Of a DNA stretch of 39,020 bases, positions 30,887 to 39,020 are shown piece by piece. Below the pieces are notes generated by a model. That model worked only from the letters and a program-made list of their open reading frames with translations, did not search any database and was not told where the DNA came from. Every line of letters begins with the position of its first letter. Position 1 is the stretch's first letter. The DNA is from a virus. The stretch spans positions 1-39,020 of IMG/VR virus record IMGVR_UViG_3300027582_000007. One strand, given 5' to 3'. Both the position numbers and the translations under genes were made by a program.

Positions 30887-31216
30887 ATGACTACATTCAA
30901 CTGGGCAATTCCTGAATGTGACAGAGAACTAAGTGATGGTGGTATTACCACAGCACACTGGCGCGTTAACGCCTCACAGACTGTAGGTACTGGCGATGAC
31001 GCTGTGACTTATACAGCAACTAGCTATGGAACCTGCGGCTTTACTCCAGATCCTTCAGCAAGCGACTGGACAGCCTACGACAGCGTTACAGAGCAACAAT
31101 GCCTCGATTGGTGCTTTGCCAATGGTGTAGACAAGGATCAAATTCAAACGTCATTGCAAGCAAACATAGACCTCCAGATTACGCCCACTAATGCATCAGG
31201 AGTTCCTTGGACTTAA
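30887..31216 (+). CDS. DUF7936-like small protein
   Basis: 109 residues; begins one base after the fibre stop. FNWAIPECDRELSDGGITTAHWRVNASQ, YGTCGFTPDP and CLDWCFANG..KDQIQTSLQANID are the phrases of a small conserved family found among fibre genes of aquatic phages (DUF7936). The C-terminal helix ends ASGVPW. Probably a fibre-associated protein; function unproven. A spacer of 93 bases without obvious terminator follows. Confidence 0.7.
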   Translation: MTTFNWAIPECDRELSDGGITTAHWRVNASQTVGTGDDAVTYTATSYGTCGFTPDPSASDWTAYDSVTEQQCLDWCFANGVDKDQIQTSLQANIDLQITPTNASGVPWT

Positions 31217-31309
31217 GCCTTTGATTTAATTACAACTTTGAGTAGAATCAACAACAACTAACCTGCTATACCGCGTCCGCGACAGCACACAACCCCCTTT
31301 TGGAGCTTT

Positions 31310-31657
31310 ATGGATTTTCGATACTTTGACATCGAGGACTTTGCGTGCAGCGAAACCGGCGAGAACGGCATTAAGCCAGAGTTCGTTGCGGCTCTGGACG
31401 ATCTGCGCCATGAGTGCGGGTTCCCGTTTGTTGTGACATCAGGGTTCAGATCTAAGGACCACAGCATCGAGAAAACGAAGAAAGTCGGTGGACGGCATAC
31501 ACGCGGAGATGCCGCCGACATCCAAGTAACAAACGGATTGCAAAGGATGGCACTAGTCAGCAAGGCGCTTGAGCATGGATTCAAAGGCATCGGTGTGGCG
31601 AAAAGTTTTGTGCATCTAGACACAAGAGACTCCGAGCCAGTGATGTGGACTTACTAA
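31310..31657 (+). CDS. Peptidase M15-type endolysin
   Basis: 115 residues. VTSGFRSKDH, GGRHTRGDAADIQ and FVHLDTR give the zinc site of the M15 family (His63, Asp70, His102) with Asp104 near the catalytic position. M15 phage enzymes are D,D- or L,D-peptidases that cleave peptidoglycan cross-links or stem peptides. TTTTGGAGC precedes the ATG. It is followed by a coiled-coil membrane protein and a holin in an overlapping set, which makes this the lysis cassette. It has no signal peptide, so export through the holin is expected. Confidence 0.9.
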   Translation: MDFRYFDIEDFACSETGENGIKPEFVAALDDLRHECGFPFVVTSGFRSKDHSIEKTKKVGGRHTRGDAADIQVTNGLQRMALVSKALEHGFKGIGVAKSFVHLDTRDSEPVMWTY

Positions 31658-31932
31658 TGGATCGGGAGCAAAGGCTGGACAGATTCGAGCAGAAGCTCGA
31701 CGCAATCAACGAGTCACTGATTTCGTTGGCCCGTATCGAAGAGCGCGTGACCACCATACTCAAAAACAACGACACCTTGGCTGCGCAGGTCAAAGAACTA
31801 GACAGTCGAGTTGACGATCTAGAGGGGCAGACGCAGGTTCATCACTTTACGCTCGATAAAGGTGAGCGAATGTTTTGGATCGGGATGACAATTTTCGCTG
31901 GGATACTCGCGACAGGAGCGATCAACGTATGA
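31657..31932 (+). CDS. Coiled-coil membrane protein of the lysis cassette
   Basis: 91 residues from the ATG that overlaps the endolysin stop (TAATG). Residues 5-60 form a coiled coil (DRFEQKLDAINESLISLARIEERV ... ELDSRVDDLEG) and a single membrane helix lies at the C-terminus (MFWIGMTIFAGILATGAI). Placed between endolysin and holin. It could be an antiholin-like or holin-like protein or a regulator of lysis timing; it lacks a lipobox and the outer-membrane partner expected for a spanin pair. Confidence 0.7.
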   Translation: MDREQRLDRFEQKLDAINESLISLARIEERVTTILKNNDTLAAQVKELDSRVDDLEGQTQVHHFTLDKGERMFWIGMTIFAGILATGAINV

Positions 31933-32327
31933 GTATAGTCGCAAGTTTAGTTGGCCCAGTCACAGGACTGCTGGATAAGTTCATCGAAGATAAGGATCAG
32001 AAGAACGCTCTGGCCCACGAGATAGCCACGATGTCTGAACAACATCATCAAGAGCTTATGAAGGGTCAGTTAGAAATAAATAAAATAGAAGCAGCGCACA
32101 CTAGTATATTTGTTAGCGGCTGGAGGCCAGCATTGGGCTGGGTTTGTACGCTGGGCATGTTTGGGAACTTTATCACAATACCATTCTCTAACTTTGTATT
32201 GGCTCTGATAGAGGTTGACGTTGTTATACCGCTAGTGCCGCTAGAAACCATGATGCCTGTTTTGATGGGAATGCTCGGTTTGGGCGCGATGAGAACTTAC
32301 GAAAAGAAAACAGGAGTGAGCCGATAA
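31929..32327 (+). CDS. Three-transmembrane holin (GTA/phage 3TM type)
   Basis: 132 residues from the ATG at 31929, overlapping the previous stop by 4 bases; an upstream frame extension from 31875 has no support. An amphipathic N-terminus (KFIEDKDQKNALAHEIATM) precedes hydrophobic segments at about 60-80 (GWRPALGWVCTLGMFGNF), 85-103 and 106-122 (MMPVLMGMLGLGAM). SGWRPALGW...MFGNF is a hallmark of the 3TM holin family. It would permeabilise the inner membrane for the endolysin. Confidence 0.9.
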   Translation: MSIVASLVGPVTGLLDKFIEDKDQKNALAHEIATMSEQHHQELMKGQLEINKIEAAHTSIFVSGWRPALGWVCTLGMFGNFITIPFSNFVLALIEVDVVIPLVPLETMMPVLMGMLGLGAMRTYEKKTGVSR

Positions 32328-33094
32328 TGGCACTTGAGTCAACGACATACATAAGCGGCTTGGTGGTAACCAACCCAACAAGCTCCGACAACATATCAGA
32401 TGGCGATAACCACATTCGTTTGCTCAAGTCCACGGTGAAGGCGACCTTCCCGAACGTGGCTGGCGCAGTCACTGGAACGCACAGCGCGATCAACAGCGCG
32501 GTGACCGCAGCTAACGCAGCCACTAACGCCAACACCGCCTCACAGATCGTGAAGCGCGATGGCTCTGGCAACTTCAGCGCAGGCACCATTTCAGCCGCTT
32601 TGACCGGAAACGTGACAGGAAATGTAAGCGGCAGCGCGGGGACGGCCTCCACCGCAGGCCGCTGGACTACGGCGAGAACCATATCACTAACCGGCGATGT
32701 GTCAGGCAGCGGGTCAATCCGAGGCGATGCCAACGCAAGCATTTCCGTGGCTATTGCAGACGACAGTCACAACCACACGATTGCTAATGTTGACGGGCTG
32801 CAAACAGCATTGAATGATAAATCTCCTTTGAGTCGGGTTCAGACACCCGTCCCCGCTAATGCTGTATTCACAGACACAATCACAACGTACAGCGTTGGCA
32901 ACGGTGGGCTTACGGAGCAGAACTTCACAAACGCAGATCATACAAAACTTAACGGTATTGAAGCTGGCGCAACGGCGGACCAGACAGCCTCTCAAATCAG
33001 CGCGATGGGCATTAACGCGGGGTCGGTCGATGGTTTCAGCATAAGCAGATCCCAATCTGGCTCGGATGCCAACACTATTTATTTTAGGACTTAA
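32327..33094 (+). CDS. Tail fibre/appendage protein
   Basis: 255 residues; start overlaps the holin stop by one base. GLVVTNPTSSDNISDGDNHIRLLKSTVKATFPNV at the start is a phage fibre anchor phrase, and GNVTGNVSGSAGTA, RVQTPVPANAVFTDT and DHTKLNGIEAGATADQTASQI are recurrent fibre repeats. The middle is low complexity (Gly, Thr, Ser, Ala). Probably a side fibre or appendage. With the next gene it separates the lysis cassette from the stabilisation protein. Confidence 0.8.
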   Translation: MALESTTYISGLVVTNPTSSDNISDGDNHIRLLKSTVKATFPNVAGAVTGTHSAINSAVTAANAATNANTASQIVKRDGSGNFSAGTISAALTGNVTGNVSGSAGTASTAGRWTTARTISLTGDVSGSGSIRGDANASISVAIADDSHNHTIANVDGLQTALNDKSPLSRVQTPVPANAVFTDTITTYSVGNGGLTEQNFTNADHTKLNGIEAGATADQTASQISAMGINAGSVDGFSISRSQSGSDANTIYFRT

Positions 33095-33097
33095 GCG

Positions 33098-33529
33098 ATG
33101 CCCATTGCTGTAGGCGGGACTAACATCACAGACATTCGCATTGGCAGCACGGTCATCAACTCCGTCTGGGTCGGCGGCACGCAGGTCTGGTCGCGGCTAT
33201 CGCTCTCCACCTCCCCCGCCAACGGCTCTAGCACCGCTTATTCGTCTAACGGTAACGCATCGGCTCAGGTGAACGTGCTTACGAGTCCAAGTACAAGCGT
33301 TTCTTGGACCTTCACCGTTAACTCCCAGAGCGGCAGCGGCACGTTGAGCTACGGAGCATCTAGCGGGACATCGACCTTTGTCCGACTTTTCCAAACCTAT
33401 AACGCCCCACAATCGCAATCATCTCTCGCAAACGTCACGGTTAACGCCGTGGTCGGCGGAACGGTTGTGGCAAGCACTGTTTGCAGCCTAAGCGCGAACA
33501 CCGTATTTATTAACGAGGGAGGTGGCTGA
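33098..33529 (+). CDS. Small virion appendage protein
   Basis: 143 residues. Beta-rich with IAVGGTNITDIRIGSTVINSVWVGGTQVW near the N-terminus, a phrase (IG...V..VWVG..QVW) common in minor phage tail or decoration proteins. The rest is Ser/Thr-rich (SSTAYSSNGNASAQV) and looks like an immunoglobulin-like or beta-sandwich fold. Stop overlaps the next start by one base. Function inferred from context. Confidence 0.65.
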   Translation: MPIAVGGTNITDIRIGSTVINSVWVGGTQVWSRLSLSTSPANGSSTAYSSNGNASAQVNVLTSPSTSVSWTFTVNSQSGSGTLSYGASSGTSTFVRLFQTYNAPQSQSSLANVTVNAVVGGTVVASTVCSLSANTVFINEGGG

Positions 33530-35085
33530 TGCCTTATATACCCCTTAGAAAAATCGGCGCTGGCGGCATTGTCACAGACCAAGATCCGTATGATCTGGAA
33601 CTCACGCAATTTCCTGACGGTAATAATGTCACGTTCCACAGTGGACGCATTGGGAAGGCGCTGGGTCACAGCGTGCGAGAGTCGCTAAGTTTCTCCCCCA
33701 CCGCCGTTCAGGGTTGGCTTTACGGCGGCAACAACACGCTTGTCATTGGAAGCCTCAACAAGCTGTACCGCTTTGATGGAACCACGGTCAGCAACGTGAC
33801 CAAGACATCTGACGCGACCAACTACAGCAACTCACCGCGATGGCAGTCTGCGCAACTTGGTACGGCGATGATGATGAACAACGGGTCTGAGCCTCCGCAG
33901 TATATGCTCCCATCCGGAACTCGTTTTGCCGACCTACCCTCGTGGCCCAGCAACTTGGTCACGCAGTGCCTAAAGCCATTTAACAGCTTCTTAGTTATGA
34001 CTGGCTACGAGCTTGGCAGCAGCAAGCGGCCCTTCACCGTCCGCTGGTCCGATGAGTATGACCCGTCTGGAATACCCAGCAGCTACGACATTACAAGCAC
34101 AACCAACTTGTCGGGTGAGACAACACTAGGCGGCTCCAACGGCGAGTTGGTCGATCAATTAACATTAAACAACTCGAACATAATCTACGCCGAGCGCGGC
34201 GTGTTCGCTATGGACTTTATAGGGTTCCCGCTAGTGTTTAGCTTCAGGGATGTCTTTAACGACGATGGCATCATCAACAGAGGCGCTGTTGCATCCATTC
34301 CTAACGGTCACGTTGTGGTCGGCCAGAACGACATTTACTTACACGATGGGTCGCAGAAGCGCAGCATCGTAGACAACAAGGTCAGGCGCACCTTCTTTAA
34401 CGACTTATCCGACACGCGCTCTGTTTTCTGTCAGGCAATACCGGACAGCACTGAGGTCTATATTTGTTACGCAGATCAGGACGCAACGGACTCGCAGTCT
34501 GCGAATCGTGCGCTGGTGTACAACTGGACACAAGACGCATTTACCTTTGTTGATCTCCCAAACGTCAGGGGTTTGACGGTAGCTGACCGAATGGACACAA
34601 GCGGCAACTACACAAACTCTAGCGCGACTTGGAATGAATCCACAGACTATTGGTCAAACGTGAGCCTTGGGACGCAGGCCAACAACATCAAGGTTTTTGG
34701 TGCCGACTCGGTTGGGAATAAGATCAGATTGATGAACGACACTAACGGTCTATCTGGTGCCACCATGTCCGCCTACCTTGAGGCGACGAAGATCGACTTA
34801 GATCAAGTGCTGGGTAAATCGACACGAAACATAAAGCAGCTAAACGGGATAATGCCTCAGATGGAAGGCACTGGAACCGTCCGAGTACAAGTTGGCATAT
34901 CTGACGCGCCGCAAGATGGTATCCGTTGGCAGGTAGATAAGACGTTCAACGTCGAGTCGGATCACAAGATTGACTTCCGAACCAGCGGCAGGTACTTCGC
35001 TTTGCGAATCGAGTCAACATCAGCGTCTGATTACTGGCGACTGACGGGGTTGGACATCGACGTTCAGGAGGTTGCAGGTAGATGA
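33529..35085 (+). CDS. Tail stabilisation/nozzle protein (P22 gp10-like)
   Basis: 518 residues. MPYIPLRKIGAGGIVTDQDPYDLELTQFPDGNNVTF and the following GYEL...FTVRWSDEYDPSGIPSSYDI are typical of phage stabilisation proteins, the beta-rich tail component that forms the hub or nozzle under the adaptor ring. WTQDAFTFVDLPN and the late FRTSGRYFALRIES support a beta-propeller fold. Directly followed by a short overlapping gene and the ejection-type proteins, as in short-tailed phages. Ribosome site GAGGGAGG lies at 33514-33521. Confidence 0.88.
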   Translation: MPYIPLRKIGAGGIVTDQDPYDLELTQFPDGNNVTFHSGRIGKALGHSVRESLSFSPTAVQGWLYGGNNTLVIGSLNKLYRFDGTTVSNVTKTSDATNYSNSPRWQSAQLGTAMMMNNGSEPPQYMLPSGTRFADLPSWPSNLVTQCLKPFNSFLVMTGYELGSSKRPFTVRWSDEYDPSGIPSSYDITSTTNLSGETTLGGSNGELVDQLTLNNSNIIYAERGVFAMDFIGFPLVFSFRDVFNDDGIINRGAVASIPNGHVVVGQNDIYLHDGSQKRSIVDNKVRRTFFNDLSDTRSVFCQAIPDSTEVYICYADQDATDSQSANRALVYNWTQDAFTFVDLPNVRGLTVADRMDTSGNYTNSSATWNESTDYWSNVSLGTQANNIKVFGADSVGNKIRLMNDTNGLSGATMSAYLEATKIDLDQVLGKSTRNIKQLNGIMPQMEGTGTVRVQVGISDAPQDGIRWQVDKTFNVESDHKIDFRTSGRYFALRIESTSASDYWRLTGLDIDVQEVAGR

Positions 35086-35333
35086 GCTACATACCCTCTT
35101 CTACATCTGCCAACACAACAAACGGCCTGCGAAGCTGGCTGGTTCAAGAGCTTAACCGGATCGCCAACGGGTTTACCGTTGCGGGGCAAACAACAACGCT
35201 GCCGGTTCTGAGCGCGGAGCCACCAAAGCCAGAAACTGGTCAGGTGGTGTTCGCGGACGGAACGGCTTGGAACCCTGGCTCTGGAAGGGGTTTGTACTAT
35301 TACGACACGAATGCTTGGACGCATATAGCATAG
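35082..35333 (+). CDS. Small protein downstream of the stabilisation gene
   Basis: 83 residues, overlapping the upstream stop by 4 bases (ATGA) with CAGGAGG in the upstream coding end. SWLVQELNRIANGFTVAGQTTTLPVLSAEPPKPETGQVVFADGTAWNPG is a phrase found in small proteins after tail genes of podoviruses; WNPG...YYYDTNAW suggests a beta motif. Probably a minor tail component. Confidence 0.7.
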   Translation: MSYIPSSTSANTTNGLRSWLVQELNRIANGFTVAGQTTTLPVLSAEPPKPETGQVVFADGTAWNPGSGRGLYYYDTNAWTHIA

Positions 35334-35342
35334 GAAAAAAAG

Positions 35343-36641
35343 ATGGGTTTATTTAGTTTCGGAAAAAACAAATCAAAGAGCAGTTCAAATAGCTCCTCAA
35401 ATACATATGTTGATCCGACTCAACAGCCGTACCGTCAAGACTTGATGCGGCAAGCGCAAGATCTTAACTCTGGCGGTATGCCTGTCGAGGGTGTGGCGGG
35501 TATTAACAACAACCTGAGCAACACGCTCAATGACCAGTACGCTGGCGGCAACATGATAGCCAACGCCGGTGGCGCGATGGGTCAATTTGGTAATGGCATG
35601 GCGACTGTAGGGTACGGCGGTGCTATGGACTACGCCAACCGCGCTATGGGCAGTGGGCCAATGCAAGGAGCGGGATTCGCATTTGGTGCGGGTAACCAAT
35701 ACGCCAACGGCGCTCAAGGTTTTGATGCCGCGCAGGGCGGCGGCGCAAACTTTGGAATGGCTAACAACATGGGCAACAGCGCGTCTACCGCTGGCCCAGC
35801 CAGCATGAACTCCGCCGTAAACCAAGGTTTTGATCAAAGCAACTTGAGCAACTACATCAACAACGATGTGTTGCAGGGGCAGATCGATGCCTCAACAAGA
35901 GATATCACGCGCAACCTTAACGAAAACCAGTTAACAGGTAATGCGTCAACCGCTGCCGCGTCAGGCAACAGCGGTTCAAGCCGAAGGGCTGTGATGGATG
36001 CGATAGCAACCCGTGGCGCTAACGACAGATCGGCGGACATCGCCTCCAACATGCGCGGCAATGCATATAACCAAGCGTTGGGAATTGAGGCTGGGCGTGC
36101 AAGCCAGAACGCTGGATTCCAGCAAGGGGCAAATCAGGCTAACGCTAATTTTATGCAAAACGCTAATCAGTTCAACGCTGGGCAGCAGAACCAGTTGAGG
36201 TCGCAGGGTTTCACGATGGGTGGAAACCAGTTGCAGAACAACCTTAGTCGGCAGCAGCAAGCTGATCAGTTTAACGCAGGGCAATTCAATCAAGCCCGTC
36301 AGTTCGGAACCGGCGTAGGTCAAGGGGCGTTCAACGCTAACACCTCAAACAACCAGTTTGGCGCGGACATGGCCTTCAGAGGTGGCGCAGCGGGTGTGGG
36401 TATGCAGCAAACAGGGGCCAACATGATTGGCTCTGGGTTAGATAGAGCGCAAGCGTCAGGCCAGTATGGTCGCGACTACGAGCAGCAGCTTTTAAATCAG
36501 CAATACCGTCAACAGATGGCACCATACAATTCGTTGAACTTCTACAACCAAATTGTGGGTGCGCCTAATAACCTGTCATCAGCAACCAGCAGTAGCACGG
36601 GTAAGAGCAGCGGTATGAATGTCGGCTTCGGCTTTAAATAG
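35343..36641 (+). CDS. Phage internal/tail-associated protein, Asn/Gly/Gln-rich
   Basis: 432 residues. A basic Ser-rich start (FSFGKNKSKSSSNSSSNT), then PTQQPYRQDLMRQAQDL, low-complexity stretches of Gly, Asn and Gln and a conserved middle: LQGQIDASTRDITRNLNENQL, SGNSGSSRRAVMDAIATRG and RSADIASNMRGNAYN (about residues 180-240). I know this middle from structural proteins in several tailed phages, where the role is unclear. Next to the internal proteins it is probably a virion protein that is packaged or ejected. Confidence 0.75.
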   Translation: MGLFSFGKNKSKSSSNSSSNTYVDPTQQPYRQDLMRQAQDLNSGGMPVEGVAGINNNLSNTLNDQYAGGNMIANAGGAMGQFGNGMATVGYGGAMDYANRAMGSGPMQGAGFAFGAGNQYANGAQGFDAAQGGGANFGMANNMGNSASTAGPASMNSAVNQGFDQSNLSNYINNDVLQGQIDASTRDITRNLNENQLTGNASTAAASGNSGSSRRAVMDAIATRGANDRSADIASNMRGNAYNQALGIEAGRASQNAGFQQGANQANANFMQNANQFNAGQQNQLRSQGFTMGGNQLQNNLSRQQQADQFNAGQFNQARQFGTGVGQGAFNANTSNNQFGADMAFRGGAAGVGMQQTGANMIGSGLDRAQASGQYGRDYEQQLLNQQYRQQMAPYNSLNFYNQIVGAPNNLSSATSSSTGKSSGMNVGFGFK

Positions 36642-36652
36642 AGAGAAAAATA

Positions 36653-38221
36653 ATGGGAATATTTAGCTACATAGCTGACAGCTTCACTAACCGTGGCGCG
36701 TTGGATCTTGTTTCCTCGAAAGATGCTGAGAACATTGCCAACTCTCAGTTCTTGGCGGAGAACAAGCCAATAACGCAGGCGTATACGCCGCAGGCTAAAA
36801 ACTTGGTGGCGCAAGAGTTTGCGGAACAAACTATGACGGCTTTGCCCCGCACGCCTCAAGAACTGGCTATAGGTGAGATGGGACCGCCTTTGCCTAACCC
36901 CCAAACATATCGCGATCCAGCGGCTGCAACCCGTCAGTATAATGAAAGATTGATTGCTCAAGAGCGTGCTAGAGAGACAGCGAGAGCGCAGGAGCAATTA
37001 AGAGATCCAATGTTCCGCTTCAGAGACACCGTGACCGATGTGGCTCGAAACACCATCGGCTTGCCATTCAATATTCTGTCAGGGGGGCAGGCTTTTAACA
37101 ACGACCCTAGCCGCGAAGTGCAATCACGCCATCAACAACGTCTAAAAGAACTCGATTCGCTTAACGGAGAAAACGCGAATTTGTATGACGCGGCGAAGGA
37201 TAGTCGGTTTACGGCTTTAGAGGCTGCTCGAAATCAAAGATATGTGGCTTCTACTAACCGTACTAATGCAAACGCGCAAACCAACCTGTTCAAAAGCAAC
37301 AATCCTGATTTTTACACTGTTGAATCACAAGCTGCGGCACAGCGACTTGCCGAGCAAGGTGCTCCTCTGTCAGAGCAACGCGCTGCGCTAGTGACTAGAG
37401 ATAAATATAGAGAAGTAACAGATACTAATGGTCGTGTGGCTTTGTATAACAAAGAAACCGGAGAGTTTGTTGGTTACAAGTTTGATTTCAACGATGAGCT
37501 AAAGCAAAAGGAAATTCTGGCTGTATCTGAAAACTTCACACAAGCGCAAGGTGTGTACCACGCAGACAGACCTCGTATGCAAAGAACAATACGAAGTTTT
37601 TCTAGCAAAAGAGATGATATTGAAAGAGAAGTGAAAGAGGTTATGAGCCTGTTGGAAGGATCAACCCGCGCAATCGACGGTGTTTTGCAGTACATCCCAG
37701 GAACTGATGAAAAGACAATACAAGGCAAGTTGGAAATGCTTGTGGCAAACATCGGTTTTGCCGAAATACAGAAGATGCGAGAGCAATCCAAAAGTGGCGG
37801 TGCTTTAGGTCAGGTGACTGAAAAAGAACTTGCTTTTTTACAAGCAGTTTTGAATAGACTTTCACTGTTCGATAAGCCAGAAATTTTGCGAGAGAATCTA
37901 GGAATTGTTTTAGAAAGTTATGACGAATCTGTCTCTTCTTTGGAATATAACCTCGAAGAACTGGACGGTTTATACGGAAGTAGCTCGACCAATCGTAAGG
38001 TATTCAACCCGAACATAGCCTATGACGGAAACACTGCGTTTGAAGCTTTGTTAGGAGATCCTAAACCCCTAGAAGTTTCTAGCAACAATGCAGGGCCGCA
38101 AAGCGGTGCGCTCACCGAACAACCACAAACGAATCTGACAGCACCGCCTTTAAGTTCTAAAGAGCAAGCTGAGTTAGATGAGCTAAGGCGTAAACGCGAC
38201 GAAAGACGGGCAGGTAACTGA
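36653..38221 (+). CDS. Putative internal virion protein
   Basis: 522 residues, almost entirely helical and charged, with GAGAGAAAAAT just upstream of the ATG. N-terminal FSYIADSFTNRG, then PLPNPQTYRDPAAATRQYNERLI; residues about 290-400 are long helices (RTIRSFSSKRDDIEREVKEVMSLLEG ... AFLQAVLNRLSLFDKPEILREN). The C-terminus is a Lys/Arg/Glu-rich helix (QAELDELRRKRDERR). Helical proteins in this position in short-tailed phages are ejected with the DNA; I infer the same here without a family assignment. Stop overlaps the next start. Confidence 0.7.
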   Translation: MGIFSYIADSFTNRGALDLVSSKDAENIANSQFLAENKPITQAYTPQAKNLVAQEFAEQTMTALPRTPQELAIGEMGPPLPNPQTYRDPAAATRQYNERLIAQERARETARAQEQLRDPMFRFRDTVTDVARNTIGLPFNILSGGQAFNNDPSREVQSRHQQRLKELDSLNGENANLYDAAKDSRFTALEAARNQRYVASTNRTNANAQTNLFKSNNPDFYTVESQAAAQRLAEQGAPLSEQRAALVTRDKYREVTDTNGRVALYNKETGEFVGYKFDFNDELKQKEILAVSENFTQAQGVYHADRPRMQRTIRSFSSKRDDIEREVKEVMSLLEGSTRAIDGVLQYIPGTDEKTIQGKLEMLVANIGFAEIQKMREQSKSGGALGQVTEKELAFLQAVLNRLSLFDKPEILRENLGIVLESYDESVSSLEYNLEELDGLYGSSSTNRKVFNPNIAYDGNTAFEALLGDPKPLEVSSNNAGPQSGALTEQPQTNLTAPPLSSKEQAELDELRRKRDERRAGN

Positions 38222-39020
38222 TGGATATATCTGAAATAAGAGACAACATCCGAATAGCGGAGCTAGAACGAAACCCTTCTGACGAGCTAAAGTTTCGTCG
38301 GATGCTGAGAGACGCGGAAGAAACTGCCGCGTCCGCTAACGAAGGCGTGGACTTCGACTTTGGCACTATGGTCAGCAACATACCGTCAAGCCTCTACAAT
38401 GTAGCTTCTGATACGGCTCAAGCTGTAATGAATCCAATAGACACACTTTATGCTGCGGGTTCTTTGGCTAAAAGCGGTTTGCACAATGCTGCTCAAGAAG
38501 TTAACGAGTTTATTGGGCCAGAAACAACGGCTGCTATAAACAGATTTGGCAATGCTATTGGTTTGCAAGAAAGGCCCACTACCGTAGAAGGGTTAGAGGG
38601 TTATCAAATTGAAGGGCAAGGCGAAGGTGAAGCGTTTGCCGGTGCGCTTGATGACCGATACGGTTCTGTTGATAGCGCCAAAACAACATTGATGGAAGAC
38701 CCTGCGGGAATGCTGCTTGATGTAGCCAGTTTGGTTTCAGGAGCCGGTGCGGGAGTTAAAGCTGGCTTAAAATCCGCTGGATTAGACACACAATTAGCAG
38801 ACTCTGTTATGAATGCCGGTGCCAGTTTATCCCCGTTAAGCGGTTCAGTCCGAAGACCAACAGCGGTTGTGGAGGAGCTTATGGGTCAGCCTTTGTCGCG
38901 TAAGCTATACCAAAGCGCGATGAAGCCAAGCACGACTTTGCCTGAAGCAGAAAGGGCTAGACTGCTTGACGCTGGATTAGACGTTGGTGCCACGCCAACA
39001 AAAAGAAGTTTAGAAAAAAT
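38221..39020 (+). CDS. Putative ejection protein, N-terminal part (cut by right edge)
   Basis: At least 266 residues, open through the right edge; its ATG overlaps the previous stop (TGATGG). Charged helical N-terminus (RIAELERNPSDELKFRRMLRDAE), an Ala-rich middle (SLVSGAGAGVKAGLKSAG) and ARLLDAGLDVGATPTKRSLEK at the edge. The phrase G.TPT.R...K followed by a coiled coil is what precedes the segment found at bases 3-752, so both edges probably cut one gene of about 515 residues. Joined directly, the frames are off by one, so the join lacks or gains a base or two, or a few residues are missing. Confidence 0.7.
   Translation, partial: MDISEIRDNIRIAELERNPSDELKFRRMLRDAEETAASANEGVDFDFGTMVSNIPSSLYNVASDTAQAVMNPIDTLYAAGSLAKSGLHNAAQEVNEFIGPETTAAINRFGNAIGLQERPTTVEGLEGYQIEGQGEGEAFAGALDDRYGSVDSAKTTLMEDPAGMLLDVASLVSGAGAGVKAGLKSAGLDTQLADSVMNAGASLSPLSGSVRRPTAVVEELMGQPLSRKLYQSAMKPSTTLPEAERARLLDAGLDVGATPTKRSLEK

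Noticed and set aside
35397-35837. 146-residue minus-strand open frame
   Set aside because: It is antisense to the low-complexity Asn/Gly-rich structural protein; biased composition there opens the opposite strand by chance.
1-39020. CRISPR arrays, insertion sequences and terminal direct repeats
   Set aside because: No spaced repeats of CRISPR form, no transposase and no shared sequence between the first and last bases of the window were seen.

Overview
The window looks like a nearly complete genome of a temperate, short-tailed (podovirus-like) phage, or the same genome as a prophage or circular contig. No bacterial housekeeping gene, tRNA or rRNA is visible. The gene types (P22-type portal, DUF5309/SU10-like capsid protein, stabilisation-type tail protein, GTA-type 3-TM holin, many small proteins known mainly from aquatic phage genomes) and the balanced base composition suggest an aquatic proteobacterial host, most likely a gammaproteobacterium. 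The host call is inference. The protein cut by the right edge (38221-39020) and the protein cut by the left edge (1-752) look like the N- and C-terminal parts of one ejection-type protein, so the two ends are probably adjacent in a circular or circularly permuted genome.

Layout. (1) 1-1859: end of the structural block, with the C-terminus of a large putative ejection protein, a companion protein with the same C-terminal tail, a coiled-coil/membrane protein and a small Lys-rich protein. (2) 1860-4171: integration and immunity, with a tyrosine integrase and its candidate arm sites, then leftward genes for a DUF3310 protein, an excisionase-like HTH protein and a CI-like repressor without a visible S24 protease motif. 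(3) 4205-9444: leftward replication/recombination operon, transcribed in the order RecB-like nuclease (DUF2800), ssDNA-binding protein (DUF2815), 3'-5' exonuclease segment, family A DNA polymerase, VRR-NUC nuclease and SNF2-type helicase. The exonuclease and polymerase lie in two overlapping frames, and the break falls inside the exonuclease domain. (4) 9559-12749: rightward Cro/YdaS-like regulator, small membrane protein, prim-pol/SF3-like primase-helicase and an HNH nuclease. (5) 12800-14472: a promoter and five small genes, closed by an intrinsic terminator. (6) 14473-14947: a non-coding region between convergent operons with nine perfect copies of the 9-mer GGCACGGGT, a candidate replication origin. 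(7) 14948-17619: a leftward operon of seven mostly unknown small genes. (8) 17794-38221 and on through the edge: terminase, portal, scaffold, capsid, adaptor, tail fibres, lysis cassette, stabilisation protein and ejection-type proteins.

How the parts fit. Repeats of CAAC-N5-GTTG lie at the early leftward promoter (9462-9474), the repressor promoter (4219-4231), upstream of the DUF3310 gene (3313-3325) and twice before the terminase block (17662-17674, 17692-17704). A one-mismatch copy overlaps the promoter at 12801-12837. This looks like one operator set for the CI-like and/or Cro-like protein controlling early, accessory and late transcription. Replication would use the primase-helicase at an origin (possibly the iterons), with the polymerase, SSB, SNF2 and VRR-NUC proteins from the opposite operon. 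Packaging probably starts near the terminase genes, where an unusual short repeat occurs. Lysis would use an M15-type peptidase and a 3-TM holin encoded among the tail genes.
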